64,000 nt of DNA from Pontibacillus salipaludis (lineage in GTDB: Bacteria > Bacillota > Bacilli > Bacillales > BH030062): positions 62,001 to 126,000 of the forward strand of contig NZ_BMIN01000011.1 in the NCBI RefSeq assembly GCF_014642405.1, read 5' to 3'. The position numbers and the translations under genes are program-made. Every line of letters begins with the position of its first letter. Positions within the stretch are counted from its first letter, which is position 1. Below the pieces are notes generated by a model. The model had not been told where the DNA came from, did not search any database, and worked only from the letters and a program-made list of their open reading frames with translations. Positions 63,026 to 64,000 of this stretch are shown in pieces.

Positions 63026-64000
63026 TTATAACTCCTTAATAGCTGCTTCCGCCATACTCTGCATGACCATATCGTCCATGGGCGGATTATGCAGTCCTGC
63101 TCGAACATCTCGATAATACTGCTCAAACGGATAGGATTTTGATAATCCTCTGCCCCCTGCTATACGCATTGCTAAATCAACGACATCATTTGCAGCATTA
63201 GTCGCTACCGTCTTAACCGCCCCAAGAGAAGAAGCTAATACTTCTCTTCTTTCCGGGTATTGGTCCCATTGCTCTGCTACAGAATACATAAAGTTCCGAG
63301 CCTGAAGTAATTTCAATTCCATTTCTCCAATTTTATCCTGAATGTGAGGAACTTCTGAGATCGGGCGATCAAGACTATTTGGTTGAAATCCTTTGGCGAA
63401 TTCAATCGCATCGTTTCGGGCCGCTATAGCAATACCTAGGTAAACAGCTGGAATGTGTAAAAGCCAGCCCTTAGGTCCACCTTTTTTATCCCCTTGTATT
63501 TCTACCAAATCCTCTGATGATACCCGCACTTCGTTCAGCACCAGGTCATGACTTCCTGTCCCTCTCATGCCAACAGTGTCCCATGTATAATCGACCTCAA
63601 TACCTTCTTTGCTCGAATCAATTAAAAACCAGCCAACGGCGTCTCTGTCTTCTACATAAGCTGAAACGATATAGTAATCGAGGAGAGTTGCCATAGAAGT
63701 AAACGTCTTGCGACCCGTCAGTTTATATCCAGATTTTGTTGGCACAGCTTTTGTTTCAGGGACACCACCTCTTGTAGGGCTTCCTGTAGCTGGCTCAGAA
63801 GCTGCGCGATTCACAACTTTTTTCTCTGTCGATACTTCTTTCGCTAACTTGTCATATACATCTTCATCCCATAATGGTTCGTCATTTAGTTCCATCATAA
63901 CGCCTAAATGCCAACCAATAGACAGCGCTGTTGCTCCGTCACCAATGGCTAATCGTTCCTGCGCAAGAAGAAGCTCATATAACGAAACCTCTTCACCTCC
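63026..64000 (-). CDS. Acyl-CoA dehydrogenase family protein (partial, N-terminus outside)
   Basis: A frame open to the window edge gives the last 324 residues of an acyl-CoA dehydrogenase-fold flavoenzyme. Visible segments are GDGATALSIGWHLGVM, AASEPATGSPTRGG (substrate and FAD side), GRKTFTSMATLLDYYIVSA, GMRGTGSHDLVL and AMRIAGGRGLSKSYPFEQYYRDVRAGLHNPP near the end, typical of FAD binding. A frame starting only at 63898 would be too short for the family. The substrate is unknown; some members act on sulfur or nitrogen compounds rather than acyl-CoA. Confidence 0.88.
   Translation of the reverse strand, partial: GGEEVSLYELLLAQERLAIGDGATALSIGWHLGVMMELNDEPLWDEDVYDKLAKEVSTEKKVVNRAASEPATGSPTRGGVPETKAVPTKSGYKLTGRKTFTSMATLLDYYIVSAYVEDRDAVGWFLIDSSKEGIEVDYTWDTVGMRGTGSHDLVLNEVRVSSEDLVEIQGDKKGGPKGWLLHIPAVYLGIAIAARNDAIEFAKGFQPNSLDRPISEVPHIQDKIGEMELKLLQARNFMYSVAEQWDQYPERREVLASSLGAVKTVATNAANDVVDLAMRIAGGRGLSKSYPFEQYYRDVRAGLHNPPMDDMVMQSMAEAAIKEL

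Overview
The window is a chromosomal segment of an endospore-forming Firmicute of the family Bacillaceae. The gene order follows the Bacillus subtilis sspA-thiI-iscS-ezrA-hisJ-refZ-ytsP-dgcP-rpsD-tyrS-acuABC-motPS-ccpA-aroA-ytxJHG-murC-sftA-ytpRQP-ytoQ-ytoP-ytzB-ytnP-trmB-ytzH-ytmP-ytlRQP-pepV-ytzE-ytzG-ytgP-ytfP region almost gene for gene. An alpha/beta-type SASP gene shows sporulation capacity. A Na+-type MotPS stator, a very acidic SftA linker and an Asx-rich penicillin-binding protein tail fit a moderately halophilic or halotolerant genus such as Halobacillus or Pontibacillus. The genus is inferred, not demonstrated.

Layout: 1-5.3 kb holds an upstream gene end, an amidohydrolase (ytcJ), an SASP and the sulfur-relay pair iscS-thiI. 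5.3-13.1 kb holds ezrA, histidinol phosphatase, RefZ, free-methionine-sulfoxide reductase and a GAF-GGDEF diguanylate cyclase. 13.1-24.9 kb holds rpsD with an S4-type leader, an XPD/DinG-like helicase, tyrS with a T-box, a class A PBP and acuABC. 25-35.5 kb holds motPS, ccpA, DAHP synthase, a long FtsA/PilM-like protein, ytxGHJ, an M29 aminopeptidase and murC. 36-49.8 kb holds nicotinate phosphoribosyltransferase, sftA, ytpRQP, a PTS-IIC-like protein, ytoQ, an NTPase, ytoP, ytnP and trmB. 50-64 kb holds ytzH, ytmP, ytlR, an EAL protein, a five-gene run from a K+ channel to ytlQ, ytzE, ytzG, a MurJ-like flippase, ytfP and the 3' part of an acyl-CoA dehydrogenase gene.

Functional groupings: cell envelope and division (ezrA, refZ, ftsA-like, murC, sftA, ytgP, PBP); acetate and acetyl-CoA metabolism and catabolite control (acuABC, ccpA and two CcpA-site candidates); c-di-GMP turnover (dgcP and an EAL protein); thiol and redox proteins (fRMsr, YtxJ/BrxC, YtpP); tRNA modification and charging (thiI, trmB, tyrS, ytpR).

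The most unusual content lies between the genes. A family of GC-rich, long-hairpin repeats of about 170-360 bp (eight larger copies plus a remnant) occupies every large gap that is not a riboswitch leader. The copies are modular. Two outer hairpin types (I and II) carry, at their apex, an optional middle module, which can itself carry an innermost two-hairpin module. The innermost module also occurs alone at the apex of type II. Copies without modules lie in the same window, so filled and empty versions can be compared directly. I do not recognise this family from established descriptions and treat it as the main candidate for an undescribed system. No tRNA, rRNA, CRISPR array, transposase gene or prophage was seen.
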